From assembly GCA_903851415.1 (NCBI GenBank), contig CAINOE010000108.1, positions 1 to 43,936 of the forward strand: a DNA stretch of 43,936 bases, written 5' to 3'. The number at the start of each line of letters is the position of its first letter. Positions within the stretch are counted from its first letter, which is position 1. This document shows, in pieces, positions 8,244 through 16,986 of the stretch. Source of the DNA: an uncultured Rhodopila sp. (lineage in GTDB: Bacteria > Pseudomonadota > Alphaproteobacteria > Acetobacterales > Acetobacteraceae). The position numbers were made by a program, and so were the translations under genes. The notes under the pieces were generated by a model. The model saw only the letters and a list, made by a program, of their open reading frames with translations. It made no database searches and had not been told where the DNA came from.

Positions 8244-9689
8244 TGGATTCTTCCTTCGCTCAATCGTATCGATCGTGTCCGGGCATTGCTTGTCCAGATG
8301 GTCGCAACCGGCCTGTCGACGCCGGGGCTCGTTCTGCTCGGCGCCCGCGAAGATCCCGGCACGCTGGTCGAGGTGTTGCCGCCTGGATGGCAGATCGAGT
8401 TAGACCACCCACTGACACCGTGCAGCCTTGTTTACAGGCTCAATCGGTCATTCGCGCTCGTGCCAGATCGGGACTGGTACGGCCTGATCGCCGACGACAA
8501 CTGGCCGGTCACGCCTGGCTGGGACGTCAAGCTGATCGAGGCCGCGACGCGAACCGGGATCGCATCCTGCGATGACGGCTGGCAGGCGCCGCGACGGATG
8601 CACAGCGCGGTCGTGTGGCGCGGCGACATCCTGCGCGCTGCCGGCTTCTGGGTGCCACCCTGTATGCGGCACAACTATATCGACGATTTCTGGGAAACCA
8701 TTGGCCGGCGCTTCGGCTTTTGGACCTGCCTACCAGACGTGCGCGTCGAGCACAGGCACTGGAAGCGCGACGCGACGGTATCAAAAGATACGACTTACGA
8801 GCGCGGTGAAGCGACGCTGATGGCTGATTACCATGCGTTCGTGGCCTGGACGAAAACCGAGGATCATTCGGCGATCGTCGAGCGATTCAGCGCAATCAAG
8901 CTGGCGGCCAATCCGGCCCAGGGCGATCGGCTGACCCGGGCGCGCAGCCGATCGGTGTTTATCGCCACGCCGATGGCCCGCCACCCGGTGCGTCAATACA
9001 CGGCCTCGCTGGTCAAAACGATCGGGCTGCTCGGCGGTCTCGGGATCCGCAGTTACGTGCAGACCGTGGTGGGATCGAGCAACCTGCCGCGCGCGCGAAA
9101 CGAGCTGGTGGCGGCGTTTCTGGCCTCTGACTTCACCGACATGATCTTCATCGACGACGACATGGGCTGGGACCCGAAAGACCTGGTCCGGCTGCTGGCG
9201 TCGGACAAACCGGTGATCGGCGGAGTCGGCGTCAAGAAGGTGGAACGCCCTGACACCGATCCCGGCCGCTGGTGCTTCTTTCCGCTGCAAGGCGACCTCA
9301 ACCAGGACGCGATGGGCGCGATCGAGGTCAAGGGCGTCGGCACCGGTTTCCTGAAGATCGAGCGCCGGGTGTTCGAGGAACTGGCGCTGCACCACCCGGA
9401 CTGGAAGCGAAACGGCTGGCCCAACATGCCGGAGGCCGCGCGGCGCTGGTATTATCGGTTCTTCATGTTTCCCGACGATATTGATGAGACCGGCGAGGAT
9501 TTCTTCTTCTGCAACGCCTGGCGCGAAATCGGCGGCAGCGTGTGGATCGACCCGACCATCCGGCTGGAACATGTCGGGGAAAAATCGTTTAGCGGCGACC
9601 TCGCCGCGCTGATGGAAGCCGAGGGCACGCGTCATGACGCAAATCTTAACGATGAACCGCGACATGCGGCCGTGGCAGGCGAACCATGA
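8241..9689 (+). CDS. Two-domain glycosyltransferase-like protein (tandem GT-A folds)
   Basis: The 482-residue protein looks like two GT-A glycosyltransferase domains in one chain. Residues 1-215 have a GT2-like layout with LIADDNWP (D85-D86) as a metal-binding DxD-type motif, and a downstream acidic IDDFWE. Residues 235-475 start afresh with SVFIATPMARHPV, carry IFIDDDMGWDP (D305-D307), then GVGTGFLKIERRVFEELA and a C-terminal EDFFFCNAWREIGGSVW plus a LEHVGEK histidine, a pattern seen in stand-alone phage GTs. The likely role is sugar transfer to phage capsid/tail proteins or to host glycans. It lies inside the head-gene operon, and its start sits in a hairpin. Confidence 0.8.
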   Translation: MWILPSLNRIDRVRALLVQMVATGLSTPGLVLLGAREDPGTLVEVLPPGWQIELDHPLTPCSLVYRLNRSFALVPDRDWYGLIADDNWPVTPGWDVKLIEAATRTGIASCDDGWQAPRRMHSAVVWRGDILRAAGFWVPPCMRHNYIDDFWETIGRRFGFWTCLPDVRVEHRHWKRDATVSKDTTYERGEATLMADYHAFVAWTKTEDHSAIVERFSAIKLAANPAQGDRLTRARSRSVFIATPMARHPVRQYTASLVKTIGLLGGLGIRSYVQTVVGSSNLPRARNELVAAFLASDFTDMIFIDDDMGWDPKDLVRLLASDKPVIGGVGVKKVERPDTDPGRWCFFPLQGDLNQDAMGAIEVKGVGTGFLKIERRVFEELALHHPDWKRNGWPNMPEAARRWYYRFFMFPDDIDETGEDFFFCNAWREIGGSVWIDPTIRLEHVGEKSFSGDLAALMEAEGTRHDANLNDEPRHAAVAGEP

Positions 9690-9843
9690 TTACACGTTGC
9701 CGGATGCAGCCGCGGACATATTGATCAAGGACGGAACCGCCCGACCGGCGATTCTGGCCGTGGGCGACGGCGTGATGCTGAAGCCGGATGCGGAGCCGGT
9801 GAAGCCGCGTAACCGCTTCCTGACGCGGGGCCGTGGCCGATGA
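9634..9843 (+). CDS. Small hypothetical phage protein (69 aa)
   Basis: This gene starts 56 bases inside the end of the glycosyltransferase gene in another frame, and its stop overlaps the next ATG. The segment HDYTLPDAAADILIKDGTAR resembles the short phage proteins of the 'Y.LPD.eA..Li..G.A' type that often sit near head-connector genes. The C-terminus is basic (RNRFLTRGRGR). Function is unknown. The coupled stop/start favours a true gene, although the long overlap at its start is unusual. Confidence 0.55.
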   Translation: MTQILTMNRDMRPWQANHDYTLPDAAADILIKDGTARPAILAVGDGVMLKPDAEPVKPRNRFLTRGRGR

Positions 9844-10253
9844 ACCTGCTCACACTGCCGCTCACCGCGGCCATTTCGCCAGCGGCCGCCACGACGCCGG
9901 CGAAGCTGAACGGCACGCCGCGCAACCTGACAGTCCAGGCCAATTTCACCTGGGGCAGCGGTGGCACGACGGCGGACGCCTATCTCCAGACCTCACTCGA
10001 TGGGGGTCTGACCTGGACGGACATCGCCAATTTTCACTTCACAACGTCATCCGCACGGTTCGTCTTCAACCTGAATGCGCAGACGCCGGTGACGACTGAA
10101 TACACGCCGACCAACGGCGCGATCGCCGCCAACACCTGCAAGGACGGGGTGCTCGGGCCGCAGTTCCGCGTGCTGTACCAGTCCAGCGGCACCTATGCCG
10201 GCACGACGCTCGCCGTCGATGTGCAGGGCGATCAGATCCCGTCCTTCCCGTAA
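9840..10253 (+). CDS. Hypothetical structural protein, beta-rich
   Basis: This 137-residue protein has a strand-rich sequence with 'TVQANFTWGSGGTTADAYLQ', 'SLDGGLTWTDIANFHF' and 'LAVDVQGDQIP'. The 'TSLDGGLTWTDIA' stretch resembles BNR/Ig-like strand turns. It is probably a virion protein, perhaps a head fibre or connector decoration. I recognise no named family. It begins in an ATGA overlap with the gene before and ends nine bases before the connector gene. Confidence 0.65.
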   Translation: MNLLTLPLTAAISPAAATTPAKLNGTPRNLTVQANFTWGSGGTTADAYLQTSLDGGLTWTDIANFHFTTSSARFVFNLNAQTPVTTEYTPTNGAIAANTCKDGVLGPQFRVLYQSSGTYAGTTLAVDVQGDQIPSFP

Positions 10254-10262
10254 GGGCCATCC

Positions 10263-11198
10263 ATGTCGATCGAGATCATCACCACGGTGCTTGTCGCCGC
10301 CGCCGCGGCGGCGTCGCCGGCGGCCGGCGCCTACGACCTGACCGACATGGCCACGGTCCTGGATGAGCTGCAGATCCCGCCGAACGACACGAAGAGCCGC
10401 GGGTTCCTCCAGCGCGGCATCACCCAGGTGTCGGACGCGATCGCGCGCCATTGCAATCGGGTGTTCCAGGTCGAGACGCTGCGCGACAATTGCTACCCGG
10501 AACGCGATGCCTATCCCTACCAGGTGCCGGGCGGCGTTTGGCCACTGCAGCTGATGCGCTGGCCGATCCTGCCGGCGCTGGTGACCCTGGCGACCGCCGG
10601 GGACACGCGCAGCGGGGCCACGCTGCCCTTCACCAACACGGCGGGGCTCATGGTCGGCATGCCGGTGCATGCGCCGTCGTCGGTTCCGGGCGGCGCGCCA
10701 ACGCCCGGATTTCCGCACGACGCGACGGTGGCGTCTATCATTGCCAACGAAAGCGTCACGCTGAGTTTTCCGATCACCCAGGACGTGCCGGAAGGCACAA
10801 CGGTCAAGTTCGGCCCGCGGGTTGTGGTGACCGATCCGCCGGGCACTTACACGGACCTGATCCTCGGCACCGACTACACGATCGACGCTGATGCGGGCTG
10901 GCTGATCCGGCTGAACAAATGGACCGGCTACCCGGCGAAATGGGACCCGGTGCTGACCGTGGTGCGATATCAGGCCGGCTATAACCCGATTCCAGCCGGC
11001 ATCGTGGATGCGGCGCTGCGCGTCATCACCACGCGCAACGATGCGCGGGGCCGGGATCCTTACCTGCGGTCGCGCGATCAGCCCGGTGGCCTGGGCAGCG
11101 AAACCTACTGGATCGGCGGACTGCCTGGCGTGAGGGGCATGTTCACCGAAGAGGTCGCGGATTTGCTGAACCCCTATCGCGTGCCGGTGGTGCGATGA
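10263..11198 (+). CDS. Head-tail connector, gp6-like
   Basis: The 311-residue protein carries the gp6-like signature at about 22-66: 'YDLTDMATVLDELQIP', 'SRGFLQRGITQVSDAIARHC', then NRVF. This family forms a ring under the portal. The rest (about 70-310) is beta-rich and ends with 'VDAALRVITTRNDARGRDPY', another feature of this class. It is much longer than gp6 of HK97 (about 110 residues), so it has an inserted or added domain. Its stop overlaps the next start (ATGA). Confidence 0.8.
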   Translation: MSIEIITTVLVAAAAAASPAAGAYDLTDMATVLDELQIPPNDTKSRGFLQRGITQVSDAIARHCNRVFQVETLRDNCYPERDAYPYQVPGGVWPLQLMRWPILPALVTLATAGDTRSGATLPFTNTAGLMVGMPVHAPSSVPGGAPTPGFPHDATVASIIANESVTLSFPITQDVPEGTTVKFGPRVVVTDPPGTYTDLILGTDYTIDADAGWLIRLNKWTGYPAKWDPVLTVVRYQAGYNPIPAGIVDAALRVITTRNDARGRDPYLRSRDQPGGLGSETYWIGGLPGVRGMFTEEVADLLNPYRVPVVR

Positions 11199-11692
11199 CG
11201 GATTTCGGGATTGAGGTGAGTGGCGATCGCAAAGCGATCCTGCGGTTCGAGGAGTTTCCCAAGGCCGCGCACGACCGGCTGTTCGAGGCGCTGACGGACA
11301 TCGAGCAGCAGCTTGAAGCCGCCGTCATCGCCTCCGAGCCGACAAAAAGCGGCGCGTTGCGCAGCCTAACCGGCGGCCGGGTTTACGACCACGCGAACCG
11401 CATCGCGGCCGTGGTCGGTGTTCGCGTTCAAACGGGTAACGAGGCGCGCAAGGCCGCGGCATTGGAATACGGGTCGAGGGGAGTCGCGATCACGGTGGAA
11501 GCCCACTTTATGACGCTGGACCATATCTGGCGCCGGGCGATCTCGCCGATCGCGGTGGATCTGCCGGAATACATGCGGCGCCCGATGATCACGCCGCATG
11601 CGTTTCTCAAAGGCCCGATCGACGCCGTCCGCGGCATCGCCATCGCCCAGATGCAGGCGGCCATCGACCAGGCGACGCAGGAAAATCAATGA
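11195..11692 (+). CDS. Head-tail joining / minor tail protein, HK97 gp10 family
   Basis: This 165-residue protein has the gp10-type layout: an N-terminal helix-forming region (RLFEALTDIEQQLEAAVIAS), an 'SGALRSLTGGRVYDH' segment, then 'AALEYGSRG', the family's hallmark E-x-G motif, and a C-terminal 'ITPHAFLKGPIDAVRGIAI' that matches the usual 'P.PF.....' ending. It would complete the head-tail junction. It is coupled on both sides by four-base overlaps. Confidence 0.82.
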   Translation: MTDFGIEVSGDRKAILRFEEFPKAAHDRLFEALTDIEQQLEAAVIASEPTKSGALRSLTGGRVYDHANRIAAVVGVRVQTGNEARKAAALEYGSRGVAITVEAHFMTLDHIWRRAISPIAVDLPEYMRRPMITPHAFLKGPIDAVRGIAIAQMQAAIDQATQENQ

Positions 11693-12126
11693 AAACCCGC
11701 GAGACGATCACCGACGCGCTGTTCCAACTGCTGGTGGGGTCGGCCGACTTCGCCACGACCGGTCGCCGCCTGAAATGGTACACTGACGTTGCCGCGCAGC
11801 CGGCGATGTTCCTGCGGAACAAGGCTGAGACCTGGGATCGCCAGAACACCCGCATGCCGGCGAAGGTGATCATGGGCTTCGAGATCTGGCTTTACAGCGA
11901 CCAGGGCGCCGATCTGGATGTGCCGCCGTCTGTCGGCCTGAACGAACTGATCGCCGCCGTCGGCGAGACGCTGAAACCGCCGCCAGGGCGCGAAGCCCAG
12001 ACCTTGGGCGGCCAGGTCGCACATTGCTGGATCGAGGGTGAAATCACCATGGAGCCCGGTGACCTCGCCGGCCAGGCGATCGCGATCATTCCGGTCAAGG
12101 TGCTGGTCCCGACCTTCGGCAGCTAG
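11689..12126 (+). CDS. Tail terminator / tail completion protein
   Basis: At 145 residues, with order gp6-gp10-this-tail tube, it fills the tail terminator slot, which caps the tail tube and sets its end. N-terminal 'RETITDALFQLLVGSADFAT' matches the 'R..i..aL...L' start of this class, and the C-terminal half has the expected beta strands with 'GQAIAIIPVKVLVPT'. The family call rests on position and general pattern rather than on a unique motif. Confidence 0.7.
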   Translation: MKTRETITDALFQLLVGSADFATTGRRLKWYTDVAAQPAMFLRNKAETWDRQNTRMPAKVIMGFEIWLYSDQGADLDVPPSVGLNELIAAVGETLKPPPGREAQTLGGQVAHCWIEGEITMEPGDLAGQAIAIIPVKVLVPTFGS

Positions 12127-12153
12127 TCCGACCCGCAACAGCAGGAAAAATCC

Positions 12154-12396
12154 ATGGACGGAACCGCGGAGCAAGCGGCCGAGGCGGCTGAGCAAACGGC
12201 GGAGATCGCCGCCGCCGAAGCCGGCGCGGCAGAGGTCGCGACCGCCAAGGTCGCGGCGGTCGATCTGCTCGTGGCCGGCTGGATGCAGGACATGATTCAC
12301 AACAGCCCGGCCGCCCGCGACACCGCCGGATACAACCACCTCGTGCAACACGCGCTGCCGGAACTTCGTCGGCGTATCCTGAAGGGAGCCGCGTAG
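12154..12396 (+). CDS. Small helical protein before the tail tube gene
   Basis: The 80-residue protein has an Ala/Glu-rich helical N-terminus (about 1-30) and a C-terminal half with LLVAGWMQDMIHN and LVQHALPELRRRILKGAA. The start has 'CAGGAAAAA' about nine bases upstream. It ends directly against the tail tube ATG (stop 12396, start 12397). I recognise no family; it could be a tail chaperone or accessory, but that is only position. Confidence 0.6.
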   Translation: MDGTAEQAAEAAEQTAEIAAAEAGAAEVATAKVAAVDLLVAGWMQDMIHNSPAARDTAGYNHLVQHALPELRRRILKGAA

Positions 12397-13155
12397 ATGT
12401 CTCAATATTCGGAAGAAATCGGCTTCGCCGCCGGCACGCTGATCGCCACCCAGGTCGGCAGCGGCGGGATCGTGACACCGGTCAAGTTCGGTATCCTGCA
12501 GGACGTTTCGCTGGATTTCTCGGCGGACCTGAAGGAGCTGTATGGCCAGAACCGCTACGCGATCGCGCTGGCGCCCGGCAAGACCAAGGTCGAGATCAAG
12601 GCCAAGTTCGCCGGAATCCGCGGGAACCTGTTCAACCAGGTGTATTTCGGCGTTACGGCCACCCCGACGCAGACGCTGTTCGCCGATGGCGAGGCCGATA
12701 CGATTCCGGCCTCCTCGACCTATACGGTCGTCGCCGCGAACGGTTCTAACTTCCTGACCGATGAAGGTGTGTTCTATGCGGCGGCCGGGACGCCGATGAC
12801 GCGGGTATCCACGCTGACCGCGGCCGGCCAGTACATCGCGCCATCGGGCGCGCCCGGCACCTATACCTTCGACAGCGCGGATGCGAGCCTCGGCGTCTAT
12901 CTGTCCTATCTCTACAGCAGCACCGCCGGCGTGCAGTTGCCGATCAGCAATGTCCGCATGGGCGTCGGGCCGTCGTTCAAGATCGTGCTCAGCCAACCCT
13001 TCGATGGGCGCGATGCCGTTTACATCTTCAACCAATGCCAGGCAGCGAAACTGTCGATGCCGACCAAGCAGGACGATTATACTATCATGGAAATGGACTT
13101 CATGATCGCGGCCGATTCCAACGGCAACATCGGCAGCATCAACACCAGCCTCTAA
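12397..13155 (+). CDS. Major tail (tube) protein
   Basis: The 252-residue protein lies just before the tail assembly chaperone genes, the standard place for the siphovirus tail tube subunit. The sequence has the family's opening about a reference or baseline ('GILQDVSLDFSADLKELYG', 'KTKVEIKAKFAGIRGNLFNQ') and a mid-region 'TRVSTLTAAGQYI', and ends with 'DDYTIMEMDFMIAADSNGNI'. It polymerises into the tail tube around the tape measure protein. A 43-base gap with a tandem CTAACGAG (13152-13159, then 13162-13169) separates it from the chaperone gene. Confidence 0.85.
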   Translation: MSQYSEEIGFAAGTLIATQVGSGGIVTPVKFGILQDVSLDFSADLKELYGQNRYAIALAPGKTKVEIKAKFAGIRGNLFNQVYFGVTATPTQTLFADGEADTIPASSTYTVVAANGSNFLTDEGVFYAAAGTPMTRVSTLTAAGQYIAPSGAPGTYTFDSADASLGVYLSYLYSSTAGVQLPISNVRMGVGPSFKIVLSQPFDGRDAVYIFNQCQAAKLSMPTKQDDYTIMEMDFMIAADSNGNIGSINTSL

Positions 13156-13198
13156 CGAGTGTCTAACGAGCTGCTAATTAGAGGGCGAAGACCCACCC

Positions 13199-13582
13199 AT
13201 GGCTGACCCTGTTTTCGTAACGATCGGCGGCGAGAGATTCGAATTGCCGCCGATCCTGAACTTTGCCTGCCTGGAGCGGGTGTGGCCTGCCATGAAGGCG
13301 CGCGATGCGTGTCCGGCGGACGACATCGTTGGCCGGACGGCCGCAAACCTCGCGATCGTCGCCGGCGCGCTGCTGAAGACCAAGCCGGCGATGACGCTAC
13401 CGGTGCTGAAGGAAAAGCTGGGTGCGGCGATCTTCACCGTCGATAGCCCGGAGATGTTCGGTCTCACCGAGTCGGTGAACCAGCTGCTGCTGCAATCCGG
13501 CCTGATCAAGGTGGACGCACCCGCCGCGGGGGAACCCAAGGCGGGGGAAGACGACGCGCCGGAGACCCCGGCGCAGACTTAG
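13199..13582 (+). CDS. Tail assembly chaperone, gpG-like
   Basis: The 127-residue protein lies between tail tube and tape measure, as gpG does in lambda-like phages. 'FVTIGGERFELPPILNFACL' and the helical middle are typical of GTA/siphophage tail chaperones. Residues 105-127 are a Pro/Ala/Glu-rich linker. The TAG stop at 13580-13582 is passed in the -1 frame by an open frame that continues into the next ORF, so a longer gpGT form is likely (see the slippery-site entry). It coats the tape measure protein before tail polymerisation. Confidence 0.8.
   Translation: MADPVFVTIGGERFELPPILNFACLERVWPAMKARDACPADDIVGRTAANLAIVAGALLKTKPAMTLPVLKEKLGAAIFTVDSPEMFGLTESVNQLLLQSGLIKVDAPAAGEPKAGEDDAPETPAQT
13528..13549 (+). 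promoter_or_regulatory. Candidate -1 frameshift sites in the tail chaperone gene
   Basis: Two identical G-GGG-GAA heptamers occur in the zero frame at 13528-13534 and 13543-13549, 15 bases apart. A -1 slip lets the P-site glycine tRNA re-pair perfectly (GGG to GGG), while the A-site pairing is weaker. The -1 frame is then open through the gpG stop and joins the downstream ORF without a break. Position and direction match programmed frameshifts in other siphoviruses; neither heptamer is a canonical X-XXY-YYZ site. Confidence 0.5.
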
Positions 13583-13620
13583 ACCTAGAATACATCGTCG
13601 CCGAGCTTGCTGACGCGGGC

Positions 13621-13887
13621 ATGGAAGGCGGTTCGCCGGCGCTGATCTGGGAGCGCTGGACGCTGCCGATGTATTACGCCCAGCAGCGCTACTGGGGCGA
13701 TCATCCCCGGCCGAACGCGCTGCTGCGCATGCTCGTTGCGACGAAATACAAAATTCCCACCCCGAAGAAGACGCCGCCGCCCGGAACGAAATCGGCGGAG
13801 GCGCCGGCGGTGGATCTGTCCGCGCTCGATGCGCCGCTGACGCCGGCGGAACTCGGGAAGACCAAGCCGCTTGAGCGATTGAGGTGA
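13621..13887 (+). CDS. Tail assembly chaperone T-part, probably made by -1 frameshift
   Basis: This frame is -1 relative to gpG. The coordinates mark its first ATG, but the frame is already open upstream (reading GDPGADLDLEYIVAELADAG immediately before this ATG), and the ATG lacks a Shine-Dalgarno. I therefore read it as the T half of a gpGT fusion. The sequence 'SPALIWERWTLPMYYAQQRY' followed by a Pro/Lys-rich linker (KIPTPKKTPPPG) and a short helical end fits the chaperone role. It ends three bases before the tape measure start. Confidence 0.65.
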   Translation: MEGGSPALIWERWTLPMYYAQQRYWGDHPRPNALLRMLVATKYKIPTPKKTPPPGTKSAEAPAVDLSALDAPLTPAELGKTKPLERLR

Positions 13888-13890
13888 CGC

Positions 13891-16800
13891 GTGGGCGCCA
13901 ACAGCAACATCCAGACATCTTTGACCGCTGACATCACCGATCTGACCGCCAAAATGGCGGTCGCCTCGCAGGATCTGCGGGGATATCAGGCCGAACTCAA
14001 AAAGGCCGCGCAAGCCGGTAAGGAGGCTGGTCTCAGCGGCGACGGGCTGGCGGCGACCCTACAAAAGCAAGCCGCTCAGGTAGCGGCCACGCGGGTCCAA
14101 ATTTCAAACTTAGCCAGCAAGATGCGTGCGCTGTCACCGGAAGTGCAGGCAGCCGATGCCGCCACGCACGCCTTCACCTCCAACACCATCGCGATGCGTG
14201 AAACGATCGTGATGGCACACGAAACCATCATGGGAAACTACAAGCGCCTGCTTGGGTCCACCATGGTGCTCGCCGAGCACACCGGCGGCCTCGGTGCGGC
14301 GTTCAGCGCCCTGTCCGGTCCGATTGGGCTTGCAGTCGGCGCGACGATCGGCGCCGCCGCCGCGTTCGCCTCCCTGGCCATACGGGCGCACGAAGCCGCC
14401 GTCGCTGTCAACGAGGCGGCGAACGCCGCCGTCTTCCAGGGCCGCAGCGGCGCGGCCGCCTCGGCCCAGGTCGAGGGGTTTGCCGACGCACTGCAAAAGA
14501 CGGGAACGATCAGCTACGGCGCGGCGCATCAGATCAGCGCCGCGATCCAGCAGCTCCCCATCGTGACCGAGGCACAGAAGGAAAAAATCAACGCCCTGGC
14601 GCCCGGCTTCTTCGTGAAGTTCAAGGATGACGCGGAAAAGACGGTTCAAGGCATCGGCGAGATCTTTGGCAGCGAAACCGCGCTGAAGACCTATCTCGAC
14701 AAAAACCAGATGCTGAACGTCAGCCAGACGGCGGCGTGGGAGACAGCCAAGACCGCGGAAGACCGCTACTCGATCGGCATCGAGGCGCTGTCCGGGCGGC
14801 TTGGCCCGGTCACCCAGAAATACATCGAGATGGCCAAGGCCGCGAAGGACTGGCAGACCCTGGCAAGCATGGCCGGGGGAAATGAGGGAGGGGTCAGCCC
14901 GTTCCTGCCGCCGCAACCCCAGACGCCGCAAAACCTTGGCGACGCCCAGACCGCCCTCGGACCGCAGGCGCCGCAAGCCCAACCCACGCAACAGATCGCC
15001 GATATGGCGCTGGTCGCCAAAAATGCCCAGGCGTACCGCGACCTCGCCGATGCCACGCGCACGCTCGATGCCGCGAACCGCGTCCTGAAGACCTCGACCG
15101 ACGCCACGGCGCTGGCCATGGCCGAGTCGGCGAAGAAATCGGCTGAGGCCAAGATCGCGATGATCAAGGACCCCGGCACCGCCGACTGGACCACCAAGAT
15201 CGCGCAAGCTGCCAAGGAGGCCGGGGACGCCGCGGTCAACGCCGCCTATTCGTCCGGCAAGAGCCGTCTGGCGATCACCGAGGCCGGCATCAAGGCCGAG
15301 ATGGCGGTCTACAAGGCCGCCTCGCAGGAGCAGGGCCACGCCGAGGCGCAGACAGCGGCGATGCACGCCCAGTACGTCAACCTCGACATGTCCCTGATGA
15401 AGGACCTGTCGCGCGGCGCCGAGACCGGCGCGAAACAGGCCTATGCCGCGAAGGTCGCCGAATACGATCAGGAAATCGCCGCCGCGAAGGGCAACCTCGA
15501 TCAGATCCTGGCGCTGGAGGCGCAGAAGCTCGCCTACATCAAATCGGTCCACGGCGAGGCCTCGGCGCAGTATCAGGCGGCGCTGAAGGAAGACACCGGC
15601 GCCGTCAACCAGGCGGTGGAAACCCAGGTCAAAACGATCGAGGACGCCGCCAAGCGTCAGCTCGCCGATCAGAAGGCGATGCTGAAGGACGAAGTCGCAA
15701 CCCGGCAGATCACGCTGGCGCAGGAAGCCCAGCAGCTACTGCAGTTCGCTCAGACCACACACGACACCGAGGTGCAGGCGCTCAGCAACCTGACCAACAA
15801 CCTGACACAGGGCACGCTCGCCTACAAAACCGCCTACGACGCGCGGACCAAGATCAACCAGGAATTCTTCACCCAGCAGCGCACGCTGCAGGCGCAGGCT
15901 GACGCCGATGGCGAGAAATCCGTCAACAAGCTGACGCAGAGCTACATCAACGATTTCTCGCAGATCGGCAGCAGCATCGAGCGCGCGTTCTCCGGATATT
16001 TGACCTACCAGACGACGATGCAGAAGGCCGAGCAGGAGGTGGCCCGCTCAATCCTCGGATCGTTCGTCACGTTGGGCGAACAGATGATCGAGCGGTGGCT
16101 GGTGACCAATCTGGCTATGCTGACGACATCGACGCAAACGCAGGCGGCGATTCAAACTGTCCAGAACGGCTCCATCAGCGCCACCGGCTTCAGCCAGCTC
16201 ATCGCCGCCTGGACGGCGAAGGAAGCGACGCAGACCACGATCACCACCGGCGCCACCGCATCCCGAACGGCGGTGCAGACAGCCGGCTCGACCACGGCGA
16301 ACGCAACGACGGTAGCGGGATGGACCGCAACGGAAGCCACCAAGACCGCAACAACCGATGCCGGCGCCGCAACCCGGGCGACGGCCGACACCGGCGGCGG
16401 CTTCTTGTCGTCGATCGGCCAGATCCTGGCCCGATGGCTCGGCCTGGAGACCGCCAAGACGACAGCCACTGTCACCCAGGCCGGCACGCGCGGATCTGCT
16501 GACGGAACGGCGGCGATCGCGTCCACTGCGGTCGTCATGGCGGCCGCCAGGGCGCAGATCGCAGCGGCGGCGGCCGAGGCCGCGGCCTGGGCGTTCGCCG
16601 ACTCCGCGTCGCTGGGACCGCCCGGCCTGGTTGCCGCGCCAGGGGCCGCCGCCGCCGCGGAAACAGCCGTCATGGCATTTCAGGCCGCCGTTCCTGGTCT
16701 TGCGACCGGTGCCTACGATGTGCCACGCGACATGTTCGCGCGGATCCACAAGGACGAAGCCGTTTTGCCGGTGCCTTTCGCCAGCGCCTTCCGCTCCGCG

Positions 16801-16986
16801 GTCAGCGGCGGTGGCGGCGGCGGTGGCGACACAAACTCGGCGGTGAACAACTTCCATTATGCGCCCACGTTCCATGGCGGCGGCTCGGCTGGGTTGGCGG
16901 CGTCGGCGTCGAAGGATTTTGGCGGCTTCAAAACCCAGGTGATCGGCATGTTCCGTAACGGTCAGCTCAAAGTCCCGGGGCGGTAA
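13891..16986 (+). CDS. Tail tape measure protein
   Basis: With 1031 residues it is the longest product here, as expected of a protein whose length sets the tail length. It is dominated by Ala/Gln/Lys/Glu-rich helices (1-130, 340-720), with a hydrophobic Gly/Ala region around 145-175 (GAAFSALSGPIGLAVGATIG) that may be membrane-active. A Thr/Ala-rich stretch runs from about 745 to 860, and a second hydrophobic Ala-rich segment lies near 870-930. The C-terminus has the usual Gly run and 'NNFHYAPTFHGGG' segment seen in phage tape measures. The start is GTG 13891. No peptidase domain is apparent. Confidence 0.9.
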   Translation: MGANSNIQTSLTADITDLTAKMAVASQDLRGYQAELKKAAQAGKEAGLSGDGLAATLQKQAAQVAATRVQISNLASKMRALSPEVQAADAATHAFTSNTIAMRETIVMAHETIMGNYKRLLGSTMVLAEHTGGLGAAFSALSGPIGLAVGATIGAAAAFASLAIRAHEAAVAVNEAANAAVFQGRSGAAASAQVEGFADALQKTGTISYGAAHQISAAIQQLPIVTEAQKEKINALAPGFFVKFKDDAEKTVQGIGEIFGSETALKTYLDKNQMLNVSQTAAWETAKTAEDRYSIGIEALSGRLGPVTQKYIEMAKAAKDWQTLASMAGGNEGGVSPFLPPQPQTPQNLGDAQTALGPQAPQAQPTQQIADMALVAKNAQAYRDLADATRTLDAANRVLKTSTDATALAMAESAKKSAEAKIAMIKDPGTADWTTKIAQAAKEAGDAAVNAAYSSGKSRLAITEAGIKAEMAVYKAASQEQGHAEAQTAAMHAQYVNLDMSLMKDLSRGAETGAKQAYAAKVAEYDQEIAAAKGNLDQILALEAQKLAYIKSVHGEASAQYQAALKEDTGAVNQAVETQVKTIEDAAKRQLADQKAMLKDEVATRQITLAQEAQQLLQFAQTTHDTEVQALSNLTNNLTQGTLAYKTAYDARTKINQEFFTQQRTLQAQADADGEKSVNKLTQSYINDFSQIGSSIERAFSGYLTYQTTMQKAEQEVARSILGSFVTLGEQMIERWLVTNLAMLTTSTQTQAAIQTVQNGSISATGFSQLIAAWTAKEATQTTITTGATASRTAVQTAGSTTANATTVAGWTATEATKTATTDAGAATRATADTGGGFLSSIGQILARWLGLETAKTTATVTQAGTRGSADGTAAIASTAVVMAAARAQIAAAAAEAAAWAFADSASLGPPGLVAAPGAAAAAETAVMAFQAAVPGLATGAYDVPRDMFARIHKDEAVLPVPFASAFRSAVSGGGGGGGDTNSAVNNFHYAPTFHGGGSAGLAASASKDFGGFKTQVIGMFRNGQLKVPGR

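Noticed and set aside
11686..13035. 449-residue reverse-strand open frame
   Set aside because: It is antisense to the tail terminator and tail tube genes and lacks recognisable motifs.
14134..15552. 472-residue reverse-strand open frame
   Set aside because: It is antisense to the tape measure gene and has the repetitive composition of a shadow frame.
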